From CAZLPZ01 sp964607245 (GTDB taxonomy: Bacteria; Pseudomonadota; Alphaproteobacteria; Micavibrionales; Micavibrionaceae), in NCBI GenBank assembly GCA_964607245.1, contig CAZSIB010000001.1:186001-250000 (forward strand): a DNA stretch of 64,000 nt, read 5' to 3'. A program made the translations under genes and the position numbers. Below, in pieces: positions 43,891-52,158 of the stretch. Every line of letters starts with the position of its first letter. The stretch's first letter is position 1. The notes under the pieces were generated by a model, which worked only from the letters and a program-made list of their open reading frames with translations, was not told the origin of the DNA and did no database searches.

Positions 43891-44396
43891 TGCGGAACAA
43901 AATCAAAATTATTTTTCCTGTGGTATGGGTATGGATTGGACTAACCTCTCCGGCTTGGGCGGGAGAGGCGGCGCAGGCGCTCGCCGATAAAAGCGACCGC
44001 GTTGTTGTTTTGTTCGATGATCAGGGCCAGGAAATTCTGCGCGCCCACGCTGTGTTTGGACAAGTAAAGGGGCCAAAAACACGCGAAGGGGATTCAAAAA
44101 CGCCGGAAGGAGATTATTGGATCGCGCCGGCGCGGTCGTCGACAGAATGGGAATGGTTCATGCCTATTGATTACCCCAATGCCGCCGATGTTGCTCGTGC
44201 AAAAAAGATGGGTCAACCCGTGGGTACACTGGGGGGGCAAATTGGCCTTCACAGTGTGGGGGATGGATTTTTGCGTAACGTGCGGCAAAGTTTTAATGAA
44301 AATTGGACATTGGGGTGTATTGCCGTGTCGGCGCGGGATATGGCCCGTATCCGGCCCTTGGTTGCGGAACCGATCCCACTCCGTATTCAACCCTGA
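43890..44396 (+). CDS. L,D-transpeptidase (YkuD domain)
   Basis: This 168-residue protein has a signal peptide (about 1-24, ending PAWA-GE) and a YkuD domain. REGDSKTPEGDYWI opens the domain, and catalytic His121 (GLHSVGDGF) and Cys143 (NWTLGCIAVS) are present. The LGCIA form, instead of HGCIR, is typical of the YafK/COG3034-like branch, which can also cut peptidoglycan links. The start overlaps the preceding stop in TGATG, so it is translationally coupled to the prepilin-peptidase-like gene. Confidence 0.88.
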   Translation: MRNKIKIIFPVVWVWIGLTSPAWAGEAAQALADKSDRVVVLFDDQGQEILRAHAVFGQVKGPKTREGDSKTPEGDYWIAPARSSTEWEWFMPIDYPNAADVARAKKMGQPVGTLGGQIGLHSVGDGFLRNVRQSFNENWTLGCIAVSARDMARIRPLVAEPIPLRIQP

Positions 44397-44485
44397 ATGC
44401 GACGAAATGTATCCGTGCGACCGTGCACGGCTTTCTGTACAATTAAGCCATCTTAATTCCCGCATCATCACGAGGAGAAAAACCT

Positions 44486-45880
44486 ATGCGCCTTATTTTC
44501 TGTTCCTTGGTTTCGATCTGTGTGTTGTCGATTTCTCCGGCTCTTGCGGCGATGCCCTGGCAGACCGGGTCTGGGGCGCCGATGCCCAGTCTCGCCCCTG
44601 TCCTGAAAGATATCATGCCGGCGGTTGTAAATATTTCCGTCAAAAGTAAGGTCAAGGTGGAACTTCCCCCCATGTTCCAAGACCCGATGTTTCGGCAATT
44701 TTTTGGGGATCAGTTCCAAATCCCGAATAACGCCGAAAAAGAAGTGCAGGGTGTGGGATCCGGTGTGATCGTCGATGCGGGGATGGGATATGTCCTGACA
44801 AATAATCACGTGATCGACAAGGCGGATGAGATTTTCGTCATTCTGAAAGATAAACGCCAACTCAAAGCCGAGGTGGTCGGGGTTGATGATGAGACAGATA
44901 TCGCCGTGTTGCGCGTCAAACCAGACCATTTAACCGCCATTCCGATGGGACGCTCGAACAACCTTGAGGTGGGAGATTTTGTCCTCGCCATCGGGAATCC
45001 CTTTGGTTTGGGGCACACGGTGACATCCGGCATCATCAGCGCCCTGGGCCGCAGTGGTTTGGGAATTGAAAGTTACGAAGACTTTATCCAGACCGATGCA
45101 TCGATTAATCCTGGGAATTCCGGGGGCGCGCTTGTGAACCTCAAGGGTGAACTGATCGGCGTGAACACGGCAATCCTGTCGCGGACGGGTGGAAATGTGG
45201 GGATTGGTTTTGCGATTCCGATCGATATGGTGAAAACGACCATGGATCAATTGGTCGCGCACGGCAAGATCGAACGTGGTCAATTGGGCGTCCAGATTCA
45301 GGATATCACACCAGACCTTGCCGAGGCGCTCGGGATTGATGCGCATGTGGGCGCGGTGATTGCACGGGTTCAACCAGGATCTCCGGCCGAGCAGGCGGGA
45401 TTAAAAGAAGGTGACGTTGTCACCAATTTCCAAGGCCAGCCGGTATCGGGCGCATCTGATCTCAAAAACCGTGTGGGACAGATTCGTGTGGGGTCCAGCG
45501 TGAATATTGACGTCCTCCGCGCGGGGGAGAAAAAAACGTTTGATGTCGTTGTTGGAAAACGTGCTGGGAAACTGGCTGAATCTGGGGGAGCCAAGGGTAC
45601 CGAAGCCACGCATCCGTTGTTAAAAGGGGCTGTTTTCGCGCGTATCCCCGATGACGTGAAAGATCAAATGAAAATTTCGGCTGGGGTGTATGTCGTGTCG
45701 ATCGAACCCGGAAGCGTTGCGGAGCGTGCAGGGCTGGAGGTCGAGGATATTATCGTCTCGTGTAACCGTATGCCGGTCACGTCGCCTGATTCTTTCTTTA
45801 AAGCCGCCGCTGTTAACAAACGTGCGATTCTGTTGAATATCCGTCGCGGCGATGGCGCGCTGTTCTTGGTTATTCGGTAA
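44486..45880 (+). CDS. degQ: DegQ/DegP-like periplasmic serine protease
   Basis: This is a second Do-family protease of 464 residues. Signal peptide about 1-21 (ending PALA-AM). The triad is His108 (TNNHVID), Asp138 (DETDIAVL) and Ser212 (INPGNSGGA). Two PDZ domains lie at about 265-355 and 375-455. The acidic/Met loop after residue 60 is shorter than in the copy at 957. GAGGAG is well placed before the ATG. An intrinsic terminator follows. Calling it DegQ rather than DegP is by length and motif only. Confidence 0.93.
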   Translation: MRLIFCSLVSICVLSISPALAAMPWQTGSGAPMPSLAPVLKDIMPAVVNISVKSKVKVELPPMFQDPMFRQFFGDQFQIPNNAEKEVQGVGSGVIVDAGMGYVLTNNHVIDKADEIFVILKDKRQLKAEVVGVDDETDIAVLRVKPDHLTAIPMGRSNNLEVGDFVLAIGNPFGLGHTVTSGIISALGRSGLGIESYEDFIQTDASINPGNSGGALVNLKGELIGVNTAILSRTGGNVGIGFAIPIDMVKTTMDQLVAHGKIERGQLGVQIQDITPDLAEALGIDAHVGAVIARVQPGSPAEQAGLKEGDVVTNFQGQPVSGASDLKNRVGQIRVGSSVNIDVLRAGEKKTFDVVVGKRAGKLAESGGAKGTEATHPLLKGAVFARIPDDVKDQMKISAGVYVVSIEPGSVAERAGLEVEDIIVSCNRMPVTSPDSFFKAAAVNKRAILLNIRRGDGALFLVIR

Positions 45881-45906
45881 AGGGACTTACCCCCGCTTAA
45901 GCTAAG

Positions 45907-45943
45907 AATCAGAGAGGGGAAGAAAAATGCCCCCTCTGATTTT
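45907..45943. terminator. Terminator between degQ and fabF
   Basis: AATCAGAG-A-GGGG (45907-45919) pairs with CCCC-CTCTGATT (45930-45941), followed by T's on the plus strand. It sits between converging genes and probably serves both. Confidence 0.75.
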
Positions 45944-45947
45944 AACT

Positions 45948-47222
45948 CTATTCTACGCGGCGGAATACCAATGACGCGTTCGTGCCTCCAAATCCAAACG
46001 AATTGGACATGGCAATGTTCACGGGCTTTTTCTTGGCAACCAAGGGGACAAGGTCGATTCCTTGGCAGGCCTCGGAGGGGGTATGAAGATTAAGCGTGGG
46101 AGGAAGGATACCCTCGGTCATGGCCTTCAGTGTAAAAATCGCTTCAACCGCACCCGCGGCCCCAAGTAAATGCCCCACTGCAGATTTTGTGGACGACATG
46201 GACATTGATGACAAGGCATCTGCAAAAAGCCGTTTCACGGCACCACATTCAACCGCATCCCCAAGGGGTGTCGATGTTCCATGCGCGTTGATATAGTCAA
46301 TCTGCTTGGGCGTGACGCCCGCGCGTTTTAATGCGGCACTCATCGCACGATAGGCACCATTCCCATCTTCAGGTGGGGCAGTGATGTGGTGTGCATCGCC
46401 CGAAAGGCCATACCCCACGATCTCCGCATAAATTTTTGCACCGCGTGCTTTGGCGTGCTCGTATTCTTCTAAAACCACGATCCCCGCCCCCTCTGCAATG
46501 ACAAATCCATCTCGTGCATCATCAAACGGGCGAGAAGCTTCGGTCGGGTAATCGTTGTACCCAGTCGACAGGGCCCGTGCAGCCGCAAATGAACCAATCC
46601 CGATACGGTTTATGGCGGCTTCGGCACCTCCCGCAATCATGACATCTGCATCGTCGAATTGGATAAGTCGTGCCGCATCCCCAATCGCGTGTGTTCCGGT
46701 GGCACAGGCGGTGACGACTGAATGATTGGGACCTTTATACCCCATACGGATGGATACATGGCCCGAGGCCAGATTGATGAGTTGCATCGGGACGCTGAAG
46801 GGGGATAAACGTCGTGGCCCCCTGTTCCCAAGGGTTACGCTGGCCTCATAAAAACTTTGGAGGCCTCCAATCCCGGAACCAATCATCACGCCTGTACGGT
46901 AACGATCTTCTTCTGTTTGAGGAACCCATCCTGAATCTTCTATAGCTTCCTGAGAAGCCTGGATCGCGAACAAAACAAGAGAATCTACCTTACGCTGTTC
47001 TTTCGGGTCCATCACGAGATCAGGATTGAAACCGCAATCGTCATAACCTGCATAGCCGGGTAAGGGAATATACCCTGCGATTTGAGAGGAAAGATCGTCG
47101 ACAGGGAAATGTTCGACACGTCGGATTCCGGATTTTCCGGCGATCAGATCTGACCAAACCTTACTCACCCCTGTTCCCAGTGGTGAGACGATTCCCATAC
47201 CTGTCACGACGACACGACGCAT
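45948..47222 (-). CDS. fabF: 3-oxoacyl-ACP synthase II (FabF)
   Basis: FabF condenses malonyl-ACP with acyl-ACP in fatty-acid elongation. The 424-residue product has the nucleophile Cys173 (VTACATGTHA) and the two histidines in NAHGTSTPLGD and KSAVGHLLGAAG, plus the C-terminal NSFGFGGTNAS loop. acpP lies just upstream on the same strand, the usual order acpP-fabF. mltG, which often follows, is not present. Confidence 0.96.
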   Translation of the reverse strand: MRRVVVTGMGIVSPLGTGVSKVWSDLIAGKSGIRRVEHFPVDDLSSQIAGYIPLPGYAGYDDCGFNPDLVMDPKEQRKVDSLVLFAIQASQEAIEDSGWVPQTEEDRYRTGVMIGSGIGGLQSFYEASVTLGNRGPRRLSPFSVPMQLINLASGHVSIRMGYKGPNHSVVTACATGTHAIGDAARLIQFDDADVMIAGGAEAAINRIGIGSFAAARALSTGYNDYPTEASRPFDDARDGFVIAEGAGIVVLEEYEHAKARGAKIYAEIVGYGLSGDAHHITAPPEDGNGAYRAMSAALKRAGVTPKQIDYINAHGTSTPLGDAVECGAVKRLFADALSSMSMSSTKSAVGHLLGAAGAVEAIFTLKAMTEGILPPTLNLHTPSEACQGIDLVPLVAKKKPVNIAMSNSFGFGGTNASLVFRRVE

Positions 47223-47328
47223 ACGAAATTTCTTTCCGGCCTATTGGTCAAAGGAAAGGGCAGCCAGACACCCAAGTATTCGAGGGTAAATGGCTGCCCA
47301 TGTCAAATAGAAAGGAAACGCAGTATGA

Positions 47329-47568
47329 TTAAGCGTTTAACGCCTGGCTAATAAACTTGACGGCATCGCCAACAGTCTGGATTTTTTCTGCGGCGTCATC
47401 CGGGATTTCAACGCTGAATTCTTCTTCGAACGCCATGACGAGTTCGACGGTATCCAGGGAATCGGCACCCAAATCATCGATGAAGCTGGCGGTCTCGACA
47501 ACCTTGGCATCCTCGACGCCCAGATGCTCAATAATAATCTTCTTTACGCGTTCGGCAACGTTGCTCAT
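47329..47568 (-). CDS. acpP: Acyl carrier protein
   Basis: This 79-residue acidic four-helix protein carries the growing acyl chain on the phosphopantetheine attached to Ser37 (LGADSLDTVEL). The ATG at 47568 (MSNVAERVKKI) is chosen because AGGA lies six bases ahead; an ATG two codons upstream overlaps that site. fabF follows on the same strand after 106 bases; fabG and fabD are not in the window. Confidence 0.96.
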   Translation of the reverse strand: MSNVAERVKKIIIEHLGVEDAKVVETASFIDDLGADSLDTVELVMAFEEEFSVEIPDDAAEKIQTVGDAVKFISQALNA

Positions 47569-47721
47569 TTTCATTCCTTGGTTAGCATTGAATTCAGGGG
47601 CGGGCATTTGCTCCGTCCAAAGTGAACCCCAATCATCGGAGTCGTAGGGAGGAAAGTAAAAAACCCGCGGCCTCATGTCTAGCCCTCATTTTATTACCAT
47701 AATAAACAAACAAAAGTCGGG

Positions 47722-48756
47722 TCAAATATTGAGGATAATTTTTCCGATCGTCTCTCCGGATTCGAGCATGGTATGCGCGTCAGCGGCATTCAAAAGTGGG
47801 AAGGTGCGATGAATAACCGGGGCAATCTGCCCCGAGATAATTCCCGGCCAGATATAGGTCTCGATATCGCGGCATAAACCGCATTTCTCTTCAATCGTTC
47901 GGGGGCGGAGGGTTGATCCCGTCAGGGTCAATCCCCGCGTCATGATCAAGCGCAGATCAATTGTGGCGGCGGACCCATGGAGCATCGCGATTGTGACATG
48001 CCGGCCCCCCGGTGCAAGGCAGGCCAGATTCCGGGGGATATAATCACCGCCCACCATATCCAGGATCAAATCGACCCCTCGCCCATGGGTGATTCGGTCG
48101 ACTTCTGCCACAAAATCTTGGGTCTTATAATCGATGGCGGCACTGGCCCCCAAAGCGACACAGGCCGCGCATTTCGCCGCCGATCCTGCCGTCACCAAAA
48201 GCGCCGGAGGATCTTGATTCCCCTGCATTTTCTGCCAATACCGGATCATCTGGATGGCGAGTGTCCCAATACCCGACGCGCCGCCGTGGATGAGGACGGA
48301 GTCATGCGGGGTGAGGGCGCCCCGCTTGAACACATTTTGCCAGATGGTGAACAAACCTTCGGGAAGGGCGGCGCCTTGAACATCGGAAATATGATCCGGC
48401 AGAGGGAGAATTTGGCCCACAGGGGCGGTCGCATATTCGGCATATCCGCCCCCAGAAAGGAGCGCACAGACCCGTGTTCCCACAGGATAGGGGCAGGACG
48501 TTCCCTGTGGGATAAAGGCGATTTCCCCAGCAATTTCAAGGCCTAAGACATCGGACGCCCCCGGCGGCGGCGGGTATTTCCCCATACGTTGCAAAAGATC
48601 GGGACGGTTCACCCCCGCCGCGCGCACCCTGACCAAGACCTCCCCCGGGTTTGGGGTTGGGACGGGGCGGGTTTCCGGCAGCAAAACATCGGGCCCGCCG
48701 GGGTTTTTGACCCCAATAACCGTCATTTTTTCAGGGATTTGCATCATATCGCGCAT
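47722..48756 (-). CDS. Zinc-less NAD(P)H quinone oxidoreductase (MDR, PIG3-like)
   Basis: This medium-chain dehydrogenase/reductase of 344 residues has the GroES-like start (VLVRVRAAGVNRPDLLQRMG), the YPPPPGASDVLGLEIAGE signature of the quinone oxidoreductase branch and the nucleotide-binding GGASGIGTLAIQM. Zinc ligands of alcohol dehydrogenases are absent. It would reduce quinones or enals with NADPH. AGGA is seven bases before the first ATG; two internal ATGs (codons 5 and 11) are alternatives. It diverges from the DUF1192 gene. Confidence 0.9.
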   Translation of the reverse strand: MRDMMQIPEKMTVIGVKNPGGPDVLLPETRPVPTPNPGEVLVRVRAAGVNRPDLLQRMGKYPPPPGASDVLGLEIAGEIAFIPQGTSCPYPVGTRVCALLSGGGYAEYATAPVGQILPLPDHISDVQGAALPEGLFTIWQNVFKRGALTPHDSVLIHGGASGIGTLAIQMIRYWQKMQGNQDPPALLVTAGSAAKCAACVALGASAAIDYKTQDFVAEVDRITHGRGVDLILDMVGGDYIPRNLACLAPGGRHVTIAMLHGSAATIDLRLIMTRGLTLTGSTLRPRTIEEKCGLCRDIETYIWPGIISGQIAPVIHRTFPLLNAADAHTMLESGETIGKIILNI

Positions 48757-48819
48757 CGGATTATCCTAGACCAAGGTTTATTGATACACAATCCACCCTT
48801 GACGAAGGAAATGAACGCC

Positions 48820-49032
48820 ATGCTGTCCACGGATGATGACCTGACCCCCCAAAAACAACCCAAAAAACCCCGTGATTTAAGCAGTTTTTCGGTGGATGAT
48901 CTGGCCGCGTATATTGCCGCACTGGCGAGCGAACAAGCCCGCGCTGAAGGTGAGCTTGAGCGGAAAAAAGCCTATCGGGATGCGGTCGGCGGGTTTTTTG
49001 GCGGCGGCGGGAAGACGAAAACGGATCGGTAA
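48820..49032 (+). CDS. DUF1192 family small protein
   Basis: This 70-residue acidic-then-basic protein has the DUF1192 core FSVDDLAAYIAALASEQARAE and a Gly/Lys-rich tail. The family is found almost only in Alphaproteobacteria, commonly beside this type of quinone oxidoreductase, and has no assigned function. GAAGGA is about 10 bases before the ATG at 48820; an ATG at 48811 touches that site and is less likely. Confidence 0.85.
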   Translation: MLSTDDDLTPQKQPKKPRDLSSFSVDDLAAYIAALASEQARAEGELERKKAYRDAVGGFFGGGGKTKTDR

Positions 49033-49068
49033 CCCCACCTTTATTTTGTAACTTTATAACCCGACACT

Positions 49069-49115
49069 GTATCAAAACGCTACACCCCCTGTAGCGCGAG
49101 TCGCATTTTGATACA
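49069..49115. repeat. Nested palindrome
   Basis: GTATCAAAACGC (49069-49080) and GCATTTTGATAC (49103-49114) pair with one mismatch. Between and overlapping them CGCTACA-CCCCC-TGTAGCG (49078-49096) forms a perfect 7-bp hairpin. It lies just after the DUF1192 gene. No T-run follows, so it is not a standard terminator. Confidence 0.6.
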
Positions 49116-49606
49116 CTGGACAGAATACGGTATATTATTATGAATATAGTAAATTCCTGTCGATTCAAGGTAAAATCCAATAAAATCAGGGATAAAATGG
49201 TATTTATTAGCGCTAAAATATTTACATAGCTCATAATATGGGCTGTGGGGGCGACACAGAAAGAGTGCGCGACGGGAGGGGAAAAATGACCGGTGATTCG
49301 CACCCGTATGGGGGTGTTTATAGGAATTAAAGCCGCTCGAATCCAAGAAATAAAAACCGGCCATTATACAATAATATTTCACGTAACGCGTAACGGAGGA
49401 AGGTAAGGCGAAAAGGGGCGGGCGGGAGCGGGTGGGGGAGGGGGATGCACAGGGGGGCGGAATAAATGGGGAAGGCGGAGAGGAAAGAGGGGTAAGAGTG
49501 GTATACAGCGGCTTGAATAAATAAAAGAACAACGTCATCGCCTGAATTGCGTGCCAGAAGAATTCTATCGTGGTTTAAGGTAAGAATTTAAGACGCGAGA
49601 GAAATT

Positions 49607-49634
49607 CCCTCTCCGCCCTTTAGGAGGGAGAGGG
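49607..49634. repeat. REP-like palindrome, copy 2
   Basis: CCCTCTCC (49607-49614) and GGAGAGGG (49627-49634) are perfect 8-bp arms, followed by GAAAAAGCGGC. It shares the right flank with the copy at 26124 and the arm sequence with the copy at 63037. Confidence 0.6.
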
Positions 49635-49700
49635 GAAAAAGCGGCATGTTTATTTCTTAAATTAAATTACTATAAGGCGATCCAGATATTGTCACGCTGG

Positions 49701-49737
49701 ATCCCCCTAGAATTTTCTTCGCGAAAATTCGGGGGAT
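49701..49737. repeat. Strong 15-bp hairpin
   Basis: ATCCCCC (49701-49707) plus GAATTTTC (49710-49717) pair with GAAAATTC (49723-49730) plus GGGGGAT (49731-49737), with a 2-base bulge and a TTCGC loop. It lies inside the MITE-like element. Confidence 0.65.
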
Positions 49738-49818
49738 GATAACCGTGCAGATGTTTATTCAAGCCGCTATACATGCTTAAATAATTAACGACAGCTTGCC
49801 CCCGTGTAGGCGCGTCGG

Positions 49819-50550
49819 CTACGCCGCCGGTCGGAGCTCCGCGCGGACTGGGCGGGACGACAAACCGGTGAGGTCCTTATGATCCCAGCCAACGCCGCCG
49901 CCCGAGAAGCCCACGACGAACACGCCCGACGGGTGGTCACGGTGCTCAGACGCGGTCCAGTACCAACGGGCGTCGCCTGAGCCTACTTTATCCGTAAATG
50001 TGCCTTTCAAGGCACCTTTGTCTTTATGGGCATAGAGGTTATCCGGTTGGATTTCGTCACCGTCAATATTGCGGCCATTAACCAGCTCTTTGACGGGCAT
50101 GTGCCATTTGGCCAGGACCGCATGGTTTCCGGTGCGCACCGCGTCATAAATTGCGGTATCGTTGGCGAGCATAACGCCGTCATTACCACAGATGTCTTGC
50201 AGACCAGCGATACGTTTAACATCATCGTTATAGGTCGCCAGTTTGCCTGACTTGGTATTGGTTAAATACCGCGTGTCTTTCGGTGCGGCAAACACATTAA
50301 ACTCGGCGTTCAATTTACGGCCTTCACGGTCAACCGGACGCCAGATGCCGACATAAACGCCTTTGTCTTCGACCATCTGGCCGATCTCGTAGTTATGGGT
50401 GGGGGCAACAGCGGCTTTATCGCTTTGTGCTACATGCTCGGGTACCAAAACACCTGAACCCGCCATCGCGGTAAATCCCTTGGTTCGGTCAATTTGACGC
50501 TTTGCCAAAAATCCAGGGGCAACTTCCTGACGAACAACACGCACAACCAT
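49819..50550 (-). CDS. C-type-lectin-fold/DUF1566-like protein
   Basis: This 243-residue protein lacks a clear signal peptide. Its last third has the pattern of DUF1566/formylglycine-generating-like C-type lectin folds: WYWTASEHRDHPSGVFVVGFSGGGVGWD and a terminal SSRPVRAELRP. The middle includes DICGNDGVMLAND and a KWHMPVKELVNG segment like phage-tail or surface lectin domains. The start at 50550 (MVVRVVRQEV) has AGGAG six bases ahead. A near-consensus promoter lies upstream on the same strand, so it may be well expressed. Host or particle attachment is a guess. Confidence 0.72.
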   Translation of the reverse strand: MVVRVVRQEVAPGFLAKRQIDRTKGFTAMAGSGVLVPEHVAQSDKAAVAPTHNYEIGQMVEDKGVYVGIWRPVDREGRKLNAEFNVFAAPKDTRYLTNTKSGKLATYNDDVKRIAGLQDICGNDGVMLANDTAIYDAVRTGNHAVLAKWHMPVKELVNGRNIDGDEIQPDNLYAHKDKGALKGTFTDKVGSGDARWYWTASEHRDHPSGVFVVGFSGGGVGWDHKDLTGLSSRPVRAELRPAA

Positions 50551-50654
50551 GACACACTCCTGTTTATACAATCCGTTGTAAAATTCTGGGCTTCTTGATC
50601 AAGCACGGGGTAATTTAGCGTACGTTCGGCACCGGATAAAGAAGGAATGTCATA

Positions 50655-50683
50655 ACAATACGGAAACTTTAAGAGATTGTCAA
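50655..50683 (-). promoter_or_regulatory. Promoter of the lectin-like gene
   Basis: On the minus strand TTGACA (50683-50678) and TATTGT (50660-50655) are 17 bases apart, giving a leader of about 95 bases before the ATG at 50550. It is one of the best sigma-70 matches in the window. Confidence 0.65.
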
Positions 50684-50778
50684 CCCATTTACAACAATAG
50701 GCTTAATATCCTTTTTTTGGTCAAAAGCCGGGTTTGTTTCTGCAAATTGCAGTTTTTGCAGTACCCCTCGCATCCCCC

Positions 50779-50808
50779 TTGCTTTTTCCCTCTATTTTCC
50801 GCTATAAA
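50779..50808 (+). promoter_or_regulatory. rplK-rplA promoter
   Basis: TTGCTT (50779-50784) and TATAAA (50803-50808) are 18 bases apart, about 110 bases ahead of rplK. The leader could hold the L1 autoregulatory site, which I cannot confirm by eye. Confidence 0.55.
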
Positions 50809-50920
50809 CCCGCTGTTACGAGAGGTGGGAGAGCTTTATCGGCGCCGTTTTTAAATGGCCATCGGGCTCGCCAATGAACCACCGCCCGTTTTGTTTAACT
50901 TTTATAACGGAGAGTAAGCG

Positions 50921-51352
50921 ATGGCCAAGAAAGTCAACGGCTATATCAAGCTGCAAATCGGTGCGGGGTCTGCAAACCCGTCGCCACCCGTGGGGCCTGC
51001 CTTGGGTCAACACGGCGTCAACATCATGGAATTCTGCAAGCGGTTTAACGCCGATACAGAAAAAATGGAAAAGGGCATGCCCTTGCCGGTCGTGATTACC
51101 GTGTACGAAGATCGTTCGTTCACCTTCATCACCAAAACACCGCCCGCGACGTATTTCATCAAAAAAGGCGCGAACCTGCAAAAAGGCTCGCAAGCGCCGG
51201 GTAAAACCGTTGCCGGGACGATTAAAAAGTCCAAGTGCAAAGAAATCGCGCAAGCCAAGTTGAAAGACTTGAACGCGACCGATCTGGACCAAGCCGTCAA
51301 GATGATTGAAGGTTCGGCCCGTTCGATGGGTATCGACGTGGTGGAGGGTTAA
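50921..51352 (+). CDS. rplK: 50S ribosomal protein L11
   Basis: L11 has 143 residues, begins MAKKVNGYIKLQIGAGSANP and has the PPVGPALGQHGVNIMEFCK segment, the 23S rRNA GTPase-centre binder and target of thiostrepton-type drugs. CGGAGAG precedes the ATG. rplA follows after four bases. The usual upstream nusG is absent; a lectin-like gene on the other strand takes its place. Confidence 0.97.
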   Translation: MAKKVNGYIKLQIGAGSANPSPPVGPALGQHGVNIMEFCKRFNADTEKMEKGMPLPVVITVYEDRSFTFITKTPPATYFIKKGANLQKGSQAPGKTVAGTIKKSKCKEIAQAKLKDLNATDLDQAVKMIEGSARSMGIDVVEG

Positions 51353-51356
51353 GAAC

Positions 51357-52055
51357 ATGACCAGCAAAACAATGAAAAAACTGGACGCAGCGGTTGACCG
51401 GAATAAATTTTATTCCGCGACCGAGGCTGTGAAGCTCATGAAATCGCTCGGTGATTCGCGCAAATTCAATCAAACGCTTGAAGTTGCGGTCGTCACGGGA
51501 CTAGATACCAAGCACGCCGATCAGCAATTGCGCGTCATGATCGAACTTCCGCATGGGACGGGCAAAACCCGTAAAGTCGCGGTGTTCGCCAAGGATGCCA
51601 AAGCTGCCGAAGCCAAAGCGGCGGGTGCCGATATCGTCGGATCGGATGATCTGGCCGATAAAGTTGCCAAGGGCGAGATTGACTTTGATGTGTGCATCGC
51701 GACCCCGGACATGATGGGTGTTGTCGGTAAATTGGGGAAAGTCTTGGGTCCCAAGGGCCTGATGCCGAACCCGAAACTGGGCACCGTCACCATGGATGTG
51801 AAAAAAGCGATTGCCAGTGCCAAAGGCGGCGCGGTCGAAGCGCGTGCCGAAAAGGCCGGGATTGTCCAGGCTGGGATCGGCAAGTTGAGCTTTACCGAAG
51901 CGCAACTGATGGCGAACCTGAAAACCTTTATGGATGCGATTAACCGCAACAAACCCCAAGGGTCCAAGGGCGTGTATATCAAGAAAGTCGTTGTGACATC
52001 GACCATGGGTCCGGGCGTGAAAATCGATCTGTCGACCTTGGCGGATGCAGCGTAA
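51357..52055 (+). CDS. rplA: 50S ribosomal protein L1
   Basis: L1 has 232 residues and binds 23S rRNA at the E-site stalk and represses its own mRNA. The LPHGTGKTRKVAVFAK, GKLGKVLGPKGLMPNPK and GTVTMDV segments are diagnostic. The ATG at 51357 has GGAGGG nine bases ahead inside the end of rplK. A strong terminator follows at once; rplJ-rplL-rpoBC do not follow. Confidence 0.97.
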   Translation: MTSKTMKKLDAAVDRNKFYSATEAVKLMKSLGDSRKFNQTLEVAVVTGLDTKHADQQLRVMIELPHGTGKTRKVAVFAKDAKAAEAKAAGADIVGSDDLADKVAKGEIDFDVCIATPDMMGVVGKLGKVLGPKGLMPNPKLGTVTMDVKKAIASAKGGAVEARAEKAGIVQAGIGKLSFTEAQLMANLKTFMDAINRNKPQGSKGVYIKKVVVTSTMGPGVKIDLSTLADAA

Positions 52056-52088
52056 CGGATGATCAGATGATCGGATAAGCGGATGAAC

Positions 52089-52119
52089 AAAAACGGGGCC
52101 GATAAAGCCCCGTTTTTTT
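52089..52119 (+). terminator. rplK-rplA terminator
   Basis: AAAAACGGGGC (52089-52099) pairs with GCCCCGTTTTT (52107-52117) with a 7-base loop and a run of seven T's. It can also stop the opposing SIMPL gene. Confidence 0.92.
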
Positions 52120-52158
52120 ATTCAGGTTATCTCCTGTAACTCTCTTTATGAATGGTCC

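Larger units (their letters stand above)
49507..49768. mobile_element. MITE-like element
   Basis: Perfect 15-bp terminal inverted repeats AGCGGCTTGAATAAA (49507-49521) and TTTATTCAAGCCGCT (49754-49768) bound 262 bases with no gene. Both sides are flanked by the direct repeat ATAC (49503-49506 and 49769-49772), which looks like a target duplication. The inside holds two strong hairpins. A transposase is not present in the window. Confidence 0.5.
49033..49818. other. Gene-free 0.8 kb region with palindromes
   Basis: No frame here has coding character; the open frames on the minus strand are rich in stops nearby, simple composition and no motifs. It contains the nested palindrome at 49069-49115, a G-rich purine stretch (49390-49495), the MITE-like element 49507-49768 and the hairpins inside it. 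Confidence 0.6.

Noticed and set aside
48761..49538. Overlapping minus-strand open frames in the gap after the DUF1192 gene
   Set aside because: One covers the DUF1192 gene antisense and the other is driven by simple purine composition; no start signal or protein-like pattern.
49819..50550. Diversity-generating retroelement target
   Set aside because: No reverse transcriptase, template repeat or accessory gene is in the window; the fold similarity alone is not enough.
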